From Chloroflexota bacterium (GTDB lineage Bacteria > Chloroflexota > UBA6077 > CF-72): a stretch of DNA of 16,030 bases. The translations under genes and the position numbers were made by a program. The stretch covers positions 1-16,030 of the forward strand of contig JAFAWJ010001029.1 in NCBI GenBank assembly GCA_019242065.1. The letters are read 5' to 3'. The notes beneath the pieces were generated by a model. That model saw only the letters and a program-made list of their open reading frames with translations, did not search any database and was not told the origin of the DNA. This document shows positions 1-7,858 of this stretch, in pieces (within the stretch, counting starts at the first letter, position 1; every line of letters begins with the position of its first letter).

Positions 1-776
1 TGGGTGCCCTCCAGGTACCCGCGCCCGAACAGGCCGCCCGAGCCGACCGAGATGCGCGCCTGCAAGACGTTGTAGCCCTCATCGAACGCCGCGTGCTCCA
101 GGTCGAACAGGGTGCCGAGAAACGTCACCAGCCGTTCGCGCATGTAGTCCTTCATGCCGAGCCAGACCAGCGGCGCGGCCACCACGCCTCCGACCAGGAG
201 CAGCAGCGTGTGCCGCCAGCGAATGCCGGCGACCAGCACCATCGTCGCCCAGATCATCAGAAACGCCAACGAGGTGCCCAGGTCAGGCTCGATGAACACC
301 AGGCCGATCGGCACGGCGACCAGACCCAGGGATACCATCAGGCGACGGAAGCTCAGCGGGCCCTGCGGCTTGTCGCCGAGGACGCGGGCCAGGGCGATCA
401 GCACGGCCACTTTGGCCACTTCTGAGGTCTGCAGGTCGAAGGCGCCCAGGTTGATCCAGCGCCGTGAGCCGTAGTCGGCGTCGGCGCCGCCCTGGCCGAT
501 CAGCAGCACCAGGACCAGCAGCGCGATGGCGAAGATGTACAGGTGGAAGGCCCAGACGCGATACAGGCGGTAGTCGATCAGGCTGACGCCGATCAGCAAG
601 GCGAAGCCGACGGCCGCGGACAGGCCCTGGCGGATCGCATAGCTGCTCGGTGGCAGAAGTCCCGTACACGGCGAGGCGCAGGTGGCGCTGTGGATCATCG
701 CCACGCCGGCCAGGACCAGGCCCAGGACGCAGGCGATGATGACGAAGTCGAATTGCTGCCAGCGGGTTTCGCGCAT
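1..776 (-). CDS. rodA: RodA, SEDS-family peptidoglycan glycosyltransferase (3' end beyond window)
   Basis: RodA polymerises lipid II into glycan strands in the inner membrane as part of the elongasome, with MreB/C/D and a class B PBP. I read 258 codons from the ATG at 776-774 down to the window edge without a stop, so the C-terminus is missing. Visible SEDS hallmarks are GSRRWINLG at residues 103-111, the QTSE motif at 116-119, EPDLGT at 163-168 and SVGSGGLFGRG at 243-253. About seven hydrophobic segments are present, the first at residues 10-30. The gene is co-oriented with mreBCD and lies 138 bp after mreD, behind a heptamer-repeat element that takes the place of a normal ribosome-binding site: only six bases separate the last heptamer from the ATG. 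FtsW is the main alternative, but linkage to mreBCD strongly favours RodA. Confidence 0.93.
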   Translation of the reverse strand, partial: MRETRWQQFDFVIIACVLGLVLAGVAMIHSATCASPCTGLLPPSSYAIRQGLSAAVGFALLIGVSLIDYRLYRVWAFHLYIFAIALLVLVLLIGQGGADADYGSRRWINLGAFDLQTSEVAKVAVLIALARVLGDKPQGPLSFRRLMVSLGLVAVPIGLVFIEPDLGTSLAFLMIWATMVLVAGIRWRHTLLLLVGGVVAAPLVWLGMKDYMRERLVTFLGTLFDLEHAAFDEGYNVLQARISVGSGGLFGRGYLEGT

Positions 777-914
777 GTTGAGAAGTCAGAACTCAGAAGT
801 CAGAATTCAGAACGGTGTCGCGCGACACACATCACGTCCAAGGTACCCGTTCGGTGGGGACTGGCGGTACCCGACTCACCATAGTCCAGCCCCTGAGTTC
901 GGAGTTCTGAGTTC
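777..914. repeat. Intergenic element of inverted heptamer-repeat arms between mreD and rodA
   Basis: The whole mreD-rodA gap is built from two arms of 7-bp units. The left arm (783-812) holds AAGTCAG, AACTCAG, AAGTCAG and AATTCAG in tandem. The right arm (893-913) holds CTGAGTT, CGGAGTT and CTGAGTT, which is the same unit inverted. Bases 788-798 (AGAACTCAGAA) and 905-915 are perfect reverse complements over 11 bp, so the transcript could fold with a loop of about 106 nt. The right arm runs into the mreD stop codon and the left arm ends six bases before the rodA ATG. The AT-richer arms differ sharply from the surrounding coding sequence. It may be a dispersed miniature repeat, but no second copy lies in this window. 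Confidence 0.8.
815..828. promoter_or_regulatory. Perfect 14-bp palindrome inside the mreD-rodA repeat element
   Basis: GTGTCGCGCGACAC is identical to its own reverse complement and sits directly next to the left heptamer arm, about 40 nt upstream of the rodA start. Such a palindrome could be a dimeric regulator site, a small RNA hairpin or the core of a repeat element. Nothing in the sequence decides between these. Confidence 0.4.
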
Positions 915-1439
915 TCAAAGCCTCATCTGGTTCCAGCCCGCCAGCATGCGCAGCAGCCTGCGGCAGATCACAAACGCCAGCGGCACCAGCAGCGCGTTCA
1001 GCACCGCCGCGGGCAGCGCTGCCTCGTAGGTTTCGATCAGCGGCGGCATGCTGTTGCCCAGCGCCTGCAAGATCAGGAAGTACAGGGTGTGGTAGGCCAG
1101 CGTCGCCAGGGCCGTGATGCCCAGGAAGTACGGCAGGTTGCCGCGGTACACGTTGACCTCAGGCAGCCCTGCGCAGTAGCCGATGAGTCCCAACAGGGCG
1201 GTATTGATGCCGAACTGCGTGTAGGTAACCGAGTCGAGCAGCATGCCGCCGAGGAAGCCGGCGATCGCGCCCTCGATGGGCCCGCGCAGCATGGCCCAGG
1301 CCAGAACGACCACCAGCACAAAATCCGGCCGCCCCCTGACCAGCGGCAACGTCGGCCCCAGTACCGACTGCAAAAGCGCCGCAAACGCCAGCAGCGCACC
1401 CACGAAGACGAACCTCACCGGTCCACAGTCCCCGCGCAC
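915..1439 (-). CDS. mreD: MreD, rod-shape-determining inner-membrane protein
   Basis: MreD is a small integral membrane protein that works with MreC and RodA in side-wall synthesis. The product is 174 aa, normal for the family, and almost entirely hydrophobic, with about five segments. The family-typical pattern RPDFVLVVVLAWAMLRG (about residues 36-52) is followed by GAIAGFLGGMLLDS, the conserved region in which the protein recognises the rest of the complex. The start is the GTG at 1439; a second in-frame GTG eight codons later (near 1418) is possible and no strong Shine-Dalgarno sequence decides. It follows mreC after 21 nt. The assignment rests on the membrane profile, the conserved G-rich loop and the operon position, because MreD sequences diverge strongly. 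Confidence 0.9.
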   Translation of the reverse strand: MRGDCGPVRFVFVGALLAFAALLQSVLGPTLPLVRGRPDFVLVVVLAWAMLRGPIEGAIAGFLGGMLLDSVTYTQFGINTALLGLIGYCAGLPEVNVYRGNLPYFLGITALATLAYHTLYFLILQALGNSMPPLIETYEAALPAAVLNALLVPLAFVICRRLLRMLAGWNQMRL

Positions 1440-1460
1440 GCGCGAACTACCCCAAACGAC

Positions 1461-2282
1461 TTACTGGCCACTATCGGCGAGGACGTAGAGGCGCTCTAAC
1501 TTGTCCATCTCCACGGCGGCCTGCACCACCGCCGATTGGAACGGGTCGGCGTCCTTGCGCTCCACGCGATCGACCTTGCCCACCACGAGTCCCTCGGGAT
1601 ACACGCCGCCCAGGCCCGAGGTCAGCACCACGTCGCCCTCGGAGACCACGTCCGTCTGCGGAATGTAGTCGATCACCATCAGGTCGCCTTCCGACTGCCC
1701 GCGCAGCACGCCCGTCGTCCGCGACTCCGTCTGCAATCGCACGCTCACCGAGCTGTTCAGGTCGTTGATCAGCCGCACCTTCGATGACGTCGGATCCACC
1801 TTTTCGACCACCCCCACCAGCCCCTGGTGGGTGATGACAACGGCGTCCTGCTTGATCCCGTCGCCCGCGCCGTGGTCGATGGTGATGGCCTGCACGTAGG
1901 GCGAGTCGTCCCGGGCGATGACCTGCACCGGGATGAGCGCCCCTGGCCCAGTCTCCTGCTTCATGCTCAACAAGTTGCGCAGATCGGCGTTTTCGACCTC
2001 GAGCTCGTGCATCTTGACCACTTCGGACTGGAGCTGGTCGATCTGGTCCTTGTAATCCGCGTTCTCGTCGGCCAGGTCGCGGACACGCGTGATCGTCGAG
2101 ACGAAGTTCGAGGCGTCGTCGAGCGTGCCCGAAAAGCCCATTTGGAGTGGCGCCAGAGCGGTCGAGGCGACGCCCTCGGCGTTGCGCCAGGGCCCAGGAA
2201 AGAGGAAGAGGATTGCCAGGCCCACCACCACCAGGGTGCTGACCCACCGTGGAAGACGCCGGCGCGGAGCCTCGCTCATCAT
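1461..2282 (-). CDS. mreC: MreC, rod-shape-determining periplasmic/extracytoplasmic scaffold
   Basis: MreC anchors the elongasome, linking cytoplasmic MreB to the PBP2/RodA synthases outside the membrane. The 273-aa product has a basic N-terminus (residues 1-13), one membrane anchor (about 14-31), a coiled coil (about 65-112, with heptads in LADENADYKDQIDQLQSEV) and then the beta-barrel core. Family-typical stretches in the core include QVIARDDSPYVQAITIDHG, the segment VVITHQGLVGVV and SGLGGVYPEGLVVGKV. The start overlaps the mreB stop: the bases read ATGATGA, giving a 4-nt overlap with the first ATG or 1 nt with the second. This implies translational coupling to mreB. Confidence 0.96.
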   Translation of the reverse strand: MMSEAPRRRLPRWVSTLVVVGLAILFLFPGPWRNAEGVASTALAPLQMGFSGTLDDASNFVSTITRVRDLADENADYKDQIDQLQSEVVKMHELEVENADLRNLLSMKQETGPGALIPVQVIARDDSPYVQAITIDHGAGDGIKQDAVVITHQGLVGVVEKVDPTSSKVRLINDLNSSVSVRLQTESRTTGVLRGQSEGDLMVIDYIPQTDVVSEGDVVLTSGLGGVYPEGLVVGKVDRVERKDADPFQSAVVQAAVEMDKLERLYVLADSGQ

Positions 2283-3331
2283 CTGCGATACAACGGACGG
2301 CCGGAGTGTTGGTCCACGAGTACCTTACGGAGAACCTCCAGCTCGTTCAATACCTTACCGGTACCCCGCACCACGCACCCGAGCGGGTCCTCGGCCAGGT
2401 GCACCTGCATCTTCGTACGGCGGGTCAGCAGGTCGGCGAGCCCGGGCAGCAGCGAGCCGCCGCCGGCCAGCGTGATGCCGCGCGCCATCATGTCCGCGAC
2501 GAGCTCGGGCGGCGTCTCTTCAATGGTGTCGGTCACCGCGTCGACGATGGCATTGATCGAGACCGCGATCGCTTCACGTATCTCGTTGCCACTCATCTCG
2601 AGTTCGGCCGGCAGGCCGGTGACGAGGTCGCGGCCGCGCACGACCACGCTTTGATCTGGAGTCCGACCGTTCAACCCGTAGTAGGCGTTGCCGGCGGCGA
2701 TCTTCACCTCTTCGGCCATGCGCTCGCCGATCAGCAGGTTGTGTCGCTGGCGGGTGTACTGGGCGATGTTGGTGTCCATCTCGTCGCCGGCCAGGCGAAT
2801 CGAGCGCGAAACCACGATGCCGCCTAGCGAAATGACCGCGACCTCGGTCGTGCCGCCGCCAATATCGACGATCATGCACCCGGCCGGCTCGGTGATCGGC
2901 AAGCCGGCGCCAATCGCGGCGGCCATCGGCTCTTCGATGAGATGCGCCTCGCGCGCACCGGCTTCGATGGCGGCGTCGTGCACGGCACGCCGCTCGACTT
3001 CCGTCACGCCAGACGGAATGCCGATCACCACTCGCGGCTTGGGCACAATCGTGAACCGTTCGTGCACCTTGCGGATGAAGTAGTGCAGCATGAGCTCGGT
3101 GACGTCGAAGTCGCTGATGACCCCGTCTTTAAGTGGCCGAACGGCGACGATGTTCGCGGGGGTGCGCCCGACCATACGCTTGGCGTCGGCGCCCACCGCC
3201 AGGGGTCGCTTGGTCTTGGCGTCGATCGCTACCACCGAGGGCTCGTTGATGACAATGCCCTTGCCACGGACGAGCACAAGCGTGTTCGCCGTACCGAGGT
3301 CGATGCCGATGTCACGGGAAAACAGACCCAT
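2279..3331 (-). CDS. mreB: MreB, actin-like rod-shape cytoskeletal protein
   Basis: MreB forms ATP-dependent filaments on the inner face of the membrane and positions the elongasome. From the ATG at 3331 the product is 350 aa, the usual length. The actin-fold motifs are in order: phosphate 1 loop DIGIDLGTANT (7-17), RPLKDGVISDFD (65-76), the IGIPSGVTEVERRA segment (103-116), EEPMAAAIGAGLP (133-145), phosphate 2 loop VDIGGGTTEVAVIS (155-168), and near the C-terminus GITLAGGGSLLPGL. An in-frame ATG ten codons upstream (3361) would add MSLGNPFNSV; the family usually starts close to the shorter form, so I chose 3331. The open frame continues far upstream opposite fmt, but that part has no MreB homology. 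First gene of mreBCD-rodA. Confidence 0.96.
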   Translation of the reverse strand: MGLFSRDIGIDLGTANTLVLVRGKGIVINEPSVVAIDAKTKRPLAVGADAKRMVGRTPANIVAVRPLKDGVISDFDVTELMLHYFIRKVHERFTIVPKPRVVIGIPSGVTEVERRAVHDAAIEAGAREAHLIEEPMAAAIGAGLPITEPAGCMIVDIGGGTTEVAVISLGGIVVSRSIRLAGDEMDTNIAQYTRQRHNLLIGERMAEEVKIAAGNAYYGLNGRTPDQSVVVRGRDLVTGLPAELEMSGNEIREAIAVSINAIVDAVTDTIEETPPELVADMMARGITLAGGGSLLPGLADLLTRRTKMQVHLAEDPLGCVVRGTGKVLNELEVLRKVLVDQHSGRPLYRR

Positions 3332-3379
3332 GACACTGTTGAAGGGGTTGCCCAAGGACATGTGGGGTCGTAGTGACGT
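3332..3379. promoter_or_regulatory. 48-bp divergent junction between mreB and fmt
   Basis: The start codons of mreB (3331, minus) and fmt (3380, plus) are separated by only 48 bp, or 18 bp if mreB starts at 3361. I see no convincing pair of -35/-10 boxes or a strong Shine-Dalgarno sequence for either gene here. At least one promoter must therefore lie inside the opposite gene. A TACACT hexamer on the minus strand (3427-3422, within fmt) could be a -10 box for mreB, but without a matching -35 it is weak. Confidence 0.35.
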
Positions 3380-4291
3380 GTGCGGGTAGTCTTCTTCGGG
3401 AGCCCCGCCTTTGCCCTGCCCAGTGTAGAGGCGTTGCATGCCGCCGGGCACGACATCGCCCTGGTCGTCACGCAGCCGGACCGTCCAGCAGGGCGCGGAC
3501 AGAAGCCTACACCACCCCCCGTCGCGGTGTACGCGCGTGAGAAGGAACTGCGCGTGTGGCAGACGCCCAGCCTGCGTGGCGAGGAGCCAGAATCGATCCT
3601 GCGTGAGGCGCGCGCTGACGCCATGGTCCTGGTGGCCTTTGCGGCCCTGGTCCCCGGCAACCTCCTCGATCTGGTGCCGGGTGGCATTCTGAATGTCCAT
3701 CCGTCGGTGCTGCCGCGCTGGCGCGGCGCGGCGCCGATCCAGGCCGCTCTCGCGGCAGGCGACCAGGGCACCGGCGTGAGCATCATTCGGCTGGTCGAAG
3801 CGCTCGACGCTGGACCAATTCTGTTGCAGGAGCTGGTGCCGATCGCACCCGAAGACGACTACGTGACGCTCGAGCCCAGGCTGGCGGCGGTGGGCGCCAA
3901 CCTGGTGGTGCGCGCGTTGCGGGAGCAGGTTGTCCCCAGGCCGCAAGATGAGGCCGAGGCCACGTATAGCCGCCGCATCGAACGCGAGGATGCGCACATC
4001 GACTGGACCGCGCCGGCTGAGACGATTTTCAACCAGGTGCGTGCCTATCGCGGCTGGCCGGGCGCGTTCACGCGCTTCGATGCGCGCCAGCTCAAAGTGC
4101 TGCGCGCCTGGCCCGCCGACGGCCCGCGCGCCGAACCTGGCACCGTCGAGGTCGAGCTGGGGGTACCGCTGGTCGCGACCGGCGAGCGGTGGCTGCGGCT
4201 GGACGAAGTACAGCTCGAAGGCCGACGCGCCATGAGCGGCGCGGACCTGCTGCGCGGATACCCGGGCCTGGCGCGATCGAAACTGGCATAG
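3380..4291 (+). CDS. fmt: Methionyl-tRNA formyltransferase
   Basis: Fmt transfers the formyl group of 10-formyltetrahydrofolate to initiator Met-tRNA, making fMet-tRNA for translation initiation. The product is 303 aa, close to the usual 310. The N-terminal formyltransferase Rossmann domain shows MRVVFFGSPAFALPS (1-15), the tRNA-contacting loop PDRPAGRGQK (33-42), and the catalytic motif NVHPSVLPRWRGAAPI with Asn105 and His107, followed by LDAGPIL with the catalytic Asp143. The C-terminal OB-like tRNA domain covers about 205-303 (QVRAYRGWPGAFT). The start is GTG; an upstream GGGG at 3364-3367 is a poor ribosome-binding site. The usual partner def is not in the window. rlmN follows after 10 nt. 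Confidence 0.96.
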   Translation: MRVVFFGSPAFALPSVEALHAAGHDIALVVTQPDRPAGRGQKPTPPPVAVYAREKELRVWQTPSLRGEEPESILREARADAMVLVAFAALVPGNLLDLVPGGILNVHPSVLPRWRGAAPIQAALAAGDQGTGVSIIRLVEALDAGPILLQELVPIAPEDDYVTLEPRLAAVGANLVVRALREQVVPRPQDEAEATYSRRIEREDAHIDWTAPAETIFNQVRAYRGWPGAFTRFDARQLKVLRAWPADGPRAEPGTVEVELGVPLVATGERWLRLDEVQLEGRRAMSGADLLRGYPGLARSKLA

Positions 4292-4301
4292 TCCAGAGAC
4301 G

Positions 4302-5345
4302 GTGTCGCGCTCACTGGCAGGCATGTTCCCGGACGAGCTCGAGGACCTTGCCGTCGCCTTCGGTCAACCTGGCTATCGCGGCCGACAGGTCTTCGATTGG
4401 ATCCATCGGCAGGGTGTCCTCGATCCCGATCAGATGACCAACCTGCCGGTCGGCTTCCGCGAGCACCTGACGCCGGCGCGCAGCCAGGAAGTGCGGCGGC
4501 TCACCTCACGCGACGGCGAGACCACCAAGCTGCTGCTGCGTCTGGGCGACGGCCAGGAGATCGAGGCCGTGGACATGCGCGCCGAGGACGGTCGCAAGAC
4601 CATCTGTGTATCCTCGCAGGCTGGCTGCGCCATGGGCTGCGTCTTCTGCGTTACCGGCCAGTTTGGCTTCGCCCGCAATCTGGACGCGGGCGAGATAGTC
4701 GAACAGGTGCTGCGCTTCAGCAGCCGTGGCAATCCAGTGACCAACGTCGTGTTCATGGGCATGGGTGAGCCGCTGGCCAACTACACCGAGACGCTGCGCG
4801 CCATTCGCCTGCTCATCCATCCACGAGGCCTGCATCTGGGCGCCCGCCGCATCACGCTATCCACGGCGGGCGTCGTGCCCGCGATGCGTCGCTTCGCGGA
4901 CGAGCGCCTCCAGGTTGGTCTGGCCATCTCGCTGCACGCGCCCGACGACGCGCTGCGATCGGAATTGATGCCCATCAACCGTCGCTGGCCGATCCACCAG
5001 GTGCTCGCCGCGGCCGACTATTACGTCGAGCGCACGGGGCGGCGAGTCAGCTACGAGTACACGCTCATGTCCGGTGTGAACGACTCGGATGCCCTCGCCG
5101 ATGACCTGGCAGCCCTGCTCCACGGGCGGCTGGCGCACGTCAACCTGATCCCGCTCAATCCGGGCGAAGACGCCAGCCTGCGCGCCTCGAACGCCGAACG
5201 TGCACTCGCATTCGAAACGCGCCTGCGGCACGCTGGCATCGCGGCAACCATTCGCGTCAACCGCGGTCGCGACATCCTGGCCGCCTGCGGCCAGTTACGC
5301 CTGGCCGAAAAACGCGCGCGGCCGCTAGCAATAGCCGTCGGATGA
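4302..5345 (+). CDS. rlmN: RlmN, radical SAM 23S rRNA (adenine2503-C2)/tRNA methyltransferase
   Basis: RlmN methylates C2 of A2503 in 23S rRNA and of A37 in some tRNAs through a methyl-cysteine intermediate. The product is 347 aa. It has an N-terminal RNA-binding domain (YRGRQVFDWIHRQG, about 25-38) and the radical-SAM cluster motif CAMGCVFC with Cys109, Cys113 and Cys116. Downstream are GMGEPLANY (153-161) and SLHAPDDALRSELMPINRRWP, and the C-terminal CGQL motif whose Cys329 corresponds to the methyl-accepting cysteine. The start is GTG at 4302. The stop overlaps the rpe ATG by 4 nt, so the two are probably translationally coupled. The homologous Cfr lacks this neighbourhood and is unlikely. 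Confidence 0.97.
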   Translation: MSRSLAGMFPDELEDLAVAFGQPGYRGRQVFDWIHRQGVLDPDQMTNLPVGFREHLTPARSQEVRRLTSRDGETTKLLLRLGDGQEIEAVDMRAEDGRKTICVSSQAGCAMGCVFCVTGQFGFARNLDAGEIVEQVLRFSSRGNPVTNVVFMGMGEPLANYTETLRAIRLLIHPRGLHLGARRITLSTAGVVPAMRRFADERLQVGLAISLHAPDDALRSELMPINRRWPIHQVLAAADYYVERTGRRVSYEYTLMSGVNDSDALADDLAALLHGRLAHVNLIPLNPGEDASLRASNAERALAFETRLRHAGIAATIRVNRGRDILAACGQLRLAEKRARPLAIAVG

Positions 5346-6010
5346 CGACCTCGATCAAGATCGCGCCGTCCATTCTGAACGCCGACTTCGGGCACCTGGC
5401 TGATGCCGTCCAGCGCGCCGAAGCCGGTGGGGCCGACTGGATTCACGTCGACGTGATGGACGGCGCCTTTGTTCCTAACCTGACACTGGGACCGATGGTC
5501 GTCGAAGGCATACGGCGCGCGACGCGTCTGCCGCTGGATGTGCACCTGATGATCGACGATCCGCGACGCTATATCGGCGCGTTTCGTGACGCGGGCGCCG
5601 ACGGCATGACGATCCATCTCGAAGCGGACCGCCACCCGCACCGCACGCTGGCGGCGATCCGTGAGCTGGGCGCGCGGGCCGGCCTGGCGCTCAACCCGGG
5701 CACGCCCGTGTCGCTCGTCGAAGACCTGGTCGAGAGTCTGGACCTGCTGCTGGTGATGTCCGTCAATCCCGGCTTCGGAGGCCAGCGCTTCATCGACCTC
5801 GCGTTACGGAAACTCGCCGAGGCGCGCGCGCTCGTCGACCGACGCAATCCCACCTGCCACGTCGAAGTCGACGGCGGCGTCAAGCTCGACAACGCGTCAC
5901 TCGTCGCCCAGGCGGGCGCCAGCGTCGTGGTCGCCGGATCGTTTGTCTACCTCGAAGGTGATGGCCCCGAGGTCAACATCCCGGCGCTACGTCGAGCTTT
6001 GCTTGCGTAG
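5342..6010 (+). CDS. rpe: Ribulose-phosphate 3-epimerase
   Basis: Rpe interconverts ribulose-5-phosphate and xylulose-5-phosphate in the pentose phosphate pathway. The 222-aa TIM barrel is of normal length. Visible motifs are [10 protein letters not shown] (7-16, Ser10), [14 protein letters not shown] (33-46) with metal ligands His35 and Asp37, LDVHLMI (65-71) with His68, [10 protein letters not shown] (141-150) and VDGGV (176-180) with the second catalytic/metal Asp177. Family assignment is therefore clear and all metal ligands are present. It begins inside the rlmN stop (ATGA overlap). Its last 24 nt overlap the end of rpmB on the opposite strand, and the two stop codons lie within inverted CTACG/CGTAG 5-mers at 5987-5991 and 6006-6010. 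Confidence 0.97.
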   Translation: MTTSIKIAPSILNADFGHLADAVQRAEAGGADWIHVDVMDGAFVPNLTLGPMVVEGIRRATRLPLDVHLMIDDPRRYIGAFRDAGADGMTIHLEADRHPHRTLAAIRELGARAGLALNPGTPVSLVEDLVESLDLLLVMSVNPGFGGQRFIDLALRKLAEARALVDRRNPTCHVEVDGGVKLDNASLVAQAGASVVVAGSFVYLEGDGPEVNIPALRRALLA

Positions 6011-6178
6011 GGTTCGGATGCAGCGCGTGCAGGCGTACACACGCCGCGACGCGCCGTTGACCAGCACCGACGTCTTCTGGACGTTCGGTAGCCAGCGGCG
6101 GTTGGTCTTTCGATTGGAGTGGCTGACGTTGTGACCGAAGGTCACTCCCTTGCCACACAGTTCGCAACGGCTCGACAC
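5987..6178 (-). CDS. rpmB: 50S ribosomal protein L28 (zinc-ligand form)
   Basis: L28 is a small protein of the large ribosomal subunit. The product is 63 aa from the GTG at 6178; the open frame extends upstream without homology, and the family N-terminus (S-S-R-C-E-L-C-G-K) fixes the start here. It keeps both CxxC pairs, Cys5/Cys8 (CELC) and Cys50/Cys53 (CTRC), so it is the zinc-binding version. The hallmark [15 protein letters not shown] lies at 21-35. The 3' end overlaps rpe by 24 nt in convergent orientation, which leaves no room for an ordinary terminator. It is divergent from fakA with 33 bp between start codons, an arrangement also known around rpmB and yloU/yloV in Bacillus. Confidence 0.95.
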   Translation of the reverse strand: MSSRCELCGKGVTFGHNVSHSNRKTNRRWLPNVQKTSVLVNGASRRVYACTRCIRTLRKQSST

Positions 6179-6211
6179 GATTGGCGGTAGGCTAGCATAG
6201 GGCGCCGACGT
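6179..6211. promoter_or_regulatory. 33-bp divergent rpmB/fakA intergenic region with overlapping -10-like boxes
   Basis: The gap contains the only AT-rich patch locally, GGTAGGCTAGCATAGGG (6186-6202). Read on the plus strand, TAGCAT (6193-6198) could be a -10 box for fakA. Read on the minus strand, TATGCT (6199-6194) could be one for rpmB. Both would give very short leaders of under 10 nt. No good -35 element is visible for either, and no Shine-Dalgarno sequence precedes either gene. The call is suggestive only. Confidence 0.35.
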
Positions 6212-7858
6212 ATGACCACGCCGACGGCGGCACGCGACAGGGGGCGAGCTACGGGTGCCGACCTGCGGACTGCACTGCAATCCGCGGCCACGTGGTTGAC
6301 CGCCAACGCCGAGCGCATCAACGCCCTCAACGTCTTTCCCGTCCCGGACGGCGACACCGGAACGAACATGTCGATGACACTGCAGTCCGCCGTCGAGAGC
6401 CTGGGGCGCCTGGGCGACGACGTCAGCGTCGGTCAGGTCGCGCGCGAGACGTACGAAGCCGCCATGCTGGCCGCCCGCGGCAACTCGGGCGTCATCCTGT
6501 CGCAATTGCTGCGTGGGTTTGCCGAGGCCTTGAAGGATGTGGCTGAGCTCACGCCGGCTGGCCTGGCCGCCGCGCTGGCGCAGGCCAGCGACGTGGCGTA
6601 TCGCGGCGTGAGTCGACCTGTCGAGGGCACGATCCTGACCGTGGCGCGCGAGGTGGGGGTGGCCGCGAAGGTCGCGGCGGGGGCCAGTGCCGATCTGCCC
6701 GACATGTTGGGGCACATCGCGCGCACCGCCAGCGACGCGGTGGCCGCCACCCCGACGCAGCTCGAAGTCCTGCGCAAGGCCGGCGTCGTCGACTCCGGCG
6801 GCGAGGGCTTCCGCGTCATCCTCGAAGGCGCGTGGATGTGGTCGACCGGACGCTCGGTCGAGGAGGACGCCCAGCACCACCCCTACAGTCGTGCGCTGGT
6901 CGACGCCATCGACGAGGAATCGACCTTTGGCTTCTGCACCGAGGTCCTGTTGCGCGATGTCGACGTGCCCGTGTCCGAGGTCAAAAGCCACATGGAAGCG
7001 CTGGGCGAGTCGGTGATTGCCGTCGGCGCGCAGGACCTGATGCGCGTGCACGTGCACACCTTGCGGCCGGGCCAGGTCCTGGAGTTCGCAGTCGAGCATG
7101 GCACGCTGGCTCGCGTCAAAGTCGAGAACATGGAGCTTCAACACCAGGCGTTCACCGCGGCCGCGCAAGCGCCACCGGCCGGCGACGACGGACAGGCGGC
7201 CGCGTCGAGCATTGGCGTCATCGCCGTCGCGGCCGGCGACGGCCTTCAGAAAGTTTTCCGCAGCCTCGGCGCGCGGGTCGTCCAGGGTGGTCAGACGATG
7301 AATCCGAGTGTCCAGGAGATCCTGACGGCGGTCAACAGCTCCGGCTTCAAGGAGCTACTGATCCTGCCCAACAACAGCAACATCATCCTGACCGCCAGGC
7401 ACGTCCAGGAACTGACGCCACATTCGGTCGCCGTGATTCCGACAGAAAGTGTGCCGCAGGGCATCGGCGCCCTGTTAGCGTTCAACTTCCAATCGGACAT
7501 GCAGACGAATCTGGCAGCCATGGAGCAGGCCGCGCACGCGGTGCACACCCTCGAAGTGACGCAATCCGTGCGTGATGCGGAGGTGGACGGACTGTCGGTC
7601 AAGGAGGGCGAGTTTCTCGGAATTGCCGACGGACGGGTGGTGGTGGCCGCGGGTTCGGCAGACGAGGCGCTGGTGTCGGGACTGTCGGCGACGCCCATCA
7701 ACGACATGGAGATCGTGACGATCTATTTCGGGCACACGGCGACCTCCGACGGGACAGAGGCGGTCGCGGCCCGTATCCGTGAGCAGCACCCGGGCCTGGC
7801 CGTCGAGGTGGTCCAGGGCGGCCAGCCGCACTACCCGTACGTCGCGTCCCTGGAGTGA
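6212..7858 (+). CDS. fakA: FakA-type fatty acid kinase (DhaL/DAK domain, YloV family)
   Basis: FakA transfers the ATP gamma-phosphate to the carboxylate of a fatty acid held by a FakB (DegV) protein, giving acyl-phosphate for phospholipid synthesis. The 548-aa product has the three-part FakA layout. The DhaL kinase domain (about 15-210) carries the Mg-ATP motif [10 protein letters not shown] (43-52; Asp46, Asp48), [15 protein letters not shown] (89-103) and VDSGGEGF (193-200). The middle domain (about 235-315) has Cys242, His280 and His282, which match the spacing of the zinc ligands described for Staphylococcus FakA. The C-terminal domain (about 335-548) binds the partner. The start is ATG at 6212 without a clear ribosome site. 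The stop overlaps the following degV gene by 4 nt, strong support for a FakA/FakB pair. Confidence 0.93.
   Translation: MTTPTAARDRGRATGADLRTALQSAATWLTANAERINALNVFPVPDGDTGTNMSMTLQSAVESLGRLGDDVSVGQVARETYEAAMLAARGNSGVILSQLLRGFAEALKDVAELTPAGLAAALAQASDVAYRGVSRPVEGTILTVAREVGVAAKVAAGASADLPDMLGHIARTASDAVAATPTQLEVLRKAGVVDSGGEGFRVILEGAWMWSTGRSVEEDAQHHPYSRALVDAIDEESTFGFCTEVLLRDVDVPVSEVKSHMEALGESVIAVGAQDLMRVHVHTLRPGQVLEFAVEHGTLARVKVENMELQHQAFTAAAQAPPAGDDGQAAASSIGVIAVAAGDGLQKVFRSLGARVVQGGQTMNPSVQEILTAVNSSGFKELLILPNNSNIILTARHVQELTPHSVAVIPTESVPQGIGALLAFNFQSDMQTNLAAMEQAAHAVHTLEVTQSVRDAEVDGLSVKEGEFLGIADGRVVVAAGSADEALVSGLSATPINDMEIVTIYFGHTATSDGTEAVAARIREQHPGLAVEVVQGGQPHYPYVASLE

Noticed and set aside
812..4310. 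Shared 12-mers (ACGGTGTCGCGC and CATAGTCCAG) in the mreD-rodA gap and the fmt-rlmN junction
   Set aside because: Matches of this length are expected by chance in 16 kb of biased-composition sequence, and the flanks do not align.
3332..4324. Long upstream extension of the mreB reading frame (to 681 aa) antisense to fmt
   Set aside because: The extra residues have no MreB homology and the strand opposite encodes a complete, motif-rich Fmt. It is a high-GC shadow frame.
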